Below are positions 39,553 to 40,006 of a DNA stretch of 40,006 nt, piece after piece; the stretch's first letter is position 1; each line of letters begins with the position of its first letter. The notes beneath the pieces are model-generated. The model was given only the letters and a program-made list of their open reading frames with translations. It did no database searches and was not told the origin of the DNA. This stretch comes from an uncultured Pelagibacteraceae bacterium (GTDB taxonomy: Bacteria > Pseudomonadota > Alphaproteobacteria > Pelagibacterales > Pelagibacteraceae). Location: contig CACFJR010000008.1 in the NCBI GenBank assembly GCA_902566755.1, forward strand, positions 1-40,006, read 5' to 3'. The position numbers and the translations under genes were made by a program.

Positions 39553-40006
39553 ATGAGTGATTTAGTTTCTCAAAATCTAAATATGATCTTTAAATCTCCA
39601 AAAGGAGAAACTGTTCATGCATTAAAAGATTTAAATTTCACAATCAAAAAAGGAGAACTATTAACAGTTCTTGGTCCATCAGGATGTGGAAAAACAACTT
39701 TACTAAATATTGCAGCTGGTTTTATTAGACCTACATCAGGAACGATTACTTTGGGTTCAAATGAAATAAATGGTCCCGGAGTTGATAGAGGAATGGTATT
39801 TCAACAAGGAGCTTTGTTTGAATGGTTAACAGTTTCTGAAAATGTAAACTTTGGATTAAGAATGAAAAAAAAAGATCCAGGTGAAACTCAAAAAAAAGTT
39901 GATGAGTGGTTAGAAATAGTTGGTTTAAAAGGTTTTGGAAATACTCCTACTTATCAATTATCAGGTGGTATGCAGCAAAGAGTGGCGCTTGCAAGATGTT
40001 TAATTA
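39553..40006 (+). CDS. tauB: ABC transporter ATP-binding protein, taurine/nitrate/sulfonate type, partial
   Basis: The reading frame from the ATG at 39553 runs to the window edge, giving 151 residues of an ABC ATPase. Walker A is GPSGCGKTT (about 42-50), the Q-loop region is GMVFQQGALFEW, and the signature motif LSGGMQQRVALAR appears at the end, so the Walker B and H-loop are beyond the window. The Q-loop with LFEWLTVSENV matches the TauB/SsuB/NrtD group. It energises uptake of the substrate bound by TauA. An AAGG at 39542-39545 acts as ribosome binding site. A permease gene (tauC) is expected next. Confidence 0.92.
   Translation, partial: MSDLVSQNLNMIFKSPKGETVHALKDLNFTIKKGELLTVLGPSGCGKTTLLNIAAGFIRPTSGTITLGSNEINGPGVDRGMVFQQGALFEWLTVSENVNFGLRMKKKDPGETQKKVDEWLEIVGLKGFGNTPTYQLSGGMQQRVALARCLI

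Overview
The window looks like a free-living marine alphaproteobacterium of the SAR11 / Pelagibacter type. This rests on the very AT-rich DNA, gaps between genes of only a few bases (no gap exceeds about 250 bases), overlapping start and stop codons, and the gene set: a TRAP transporter, taurine uptake, a dimethylglycine/sarcosine dehydrogenase-like protein, a fused SpeD-SpeE polyamine enzyme, an alphaproteobacterial omega subunit and a bile-acid-type symporter. No phage, insertion sequence, CRISPR array or integrase is visible.

Layout. 1-421: start of a ribonucleotide reductase alpha gene (-). 577-2022: phosphomannomutase/phosphoglucomutase (+). 2025-8042: a minus-strand run dctP-dctQ-dctM-dusA-TSUP-TSUP-DoxX. 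8135-16886: mixed housekeeping and catabolic genes (CoA-transferase, cmk, rpoZ, MFS transporter, hydroxyacid dehydrogenase, FMN-binding oxidase-like protein, gamma-carbonic anhydrase, thioredoxin-fold protein, two glycosyltransferases). 17309-23244: a polyamine and methylthioadenosine (MTA) block holding speD-speE, a FucA-like class II aldolase, mtnA, mtnP and apt. 23241-30745: an even more AT-rich sugar island, ended by tRNA-Met(CAU) at 30760-30836. 30848-33011: symporter, a double-HTH regulator and a small membrane protein. 33093-40006: dehydrogenase, alanine dehydrogenase and a class III aminotransferase on the minus strand, divergent from tauA and tauB.

The two most interesting systems are metabolic. 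First, rmlB, rmlA, an rmlC-type epimerase, a Gfo/Idh oxidoreductase, an NDP-hexose 2,3-dehydratase, a TylC3-type sugar C-methyltransferase and an RmlD-like reductase form a near-complete set for a dTDP-2,6-dideoxy-3-C-methyl hexose (mycarose-type). That chemistry is best known from antibiotic-producing actinomycetes; here it probably decorates a surface glycan. Second, the enzyme that makes MTA (SpeD-SpeE) shares an operon with mtnA and a FucA/Ald2-like aldolase, with mtnP and apt next door. Together they fit the MTA 'DHAP shunt' rather than the classical methionine salvage cycle.

Two transporters (dctPQM and tauAB) both have a strong stem-loop directly after the substrate-binding-protein gene. 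In dctPQM the stem also covers the likely ribosome binding site of dctQ. The 33-40 kb block suggests taurine use: uptake, transamination to pyruvate, and alanine deamination.
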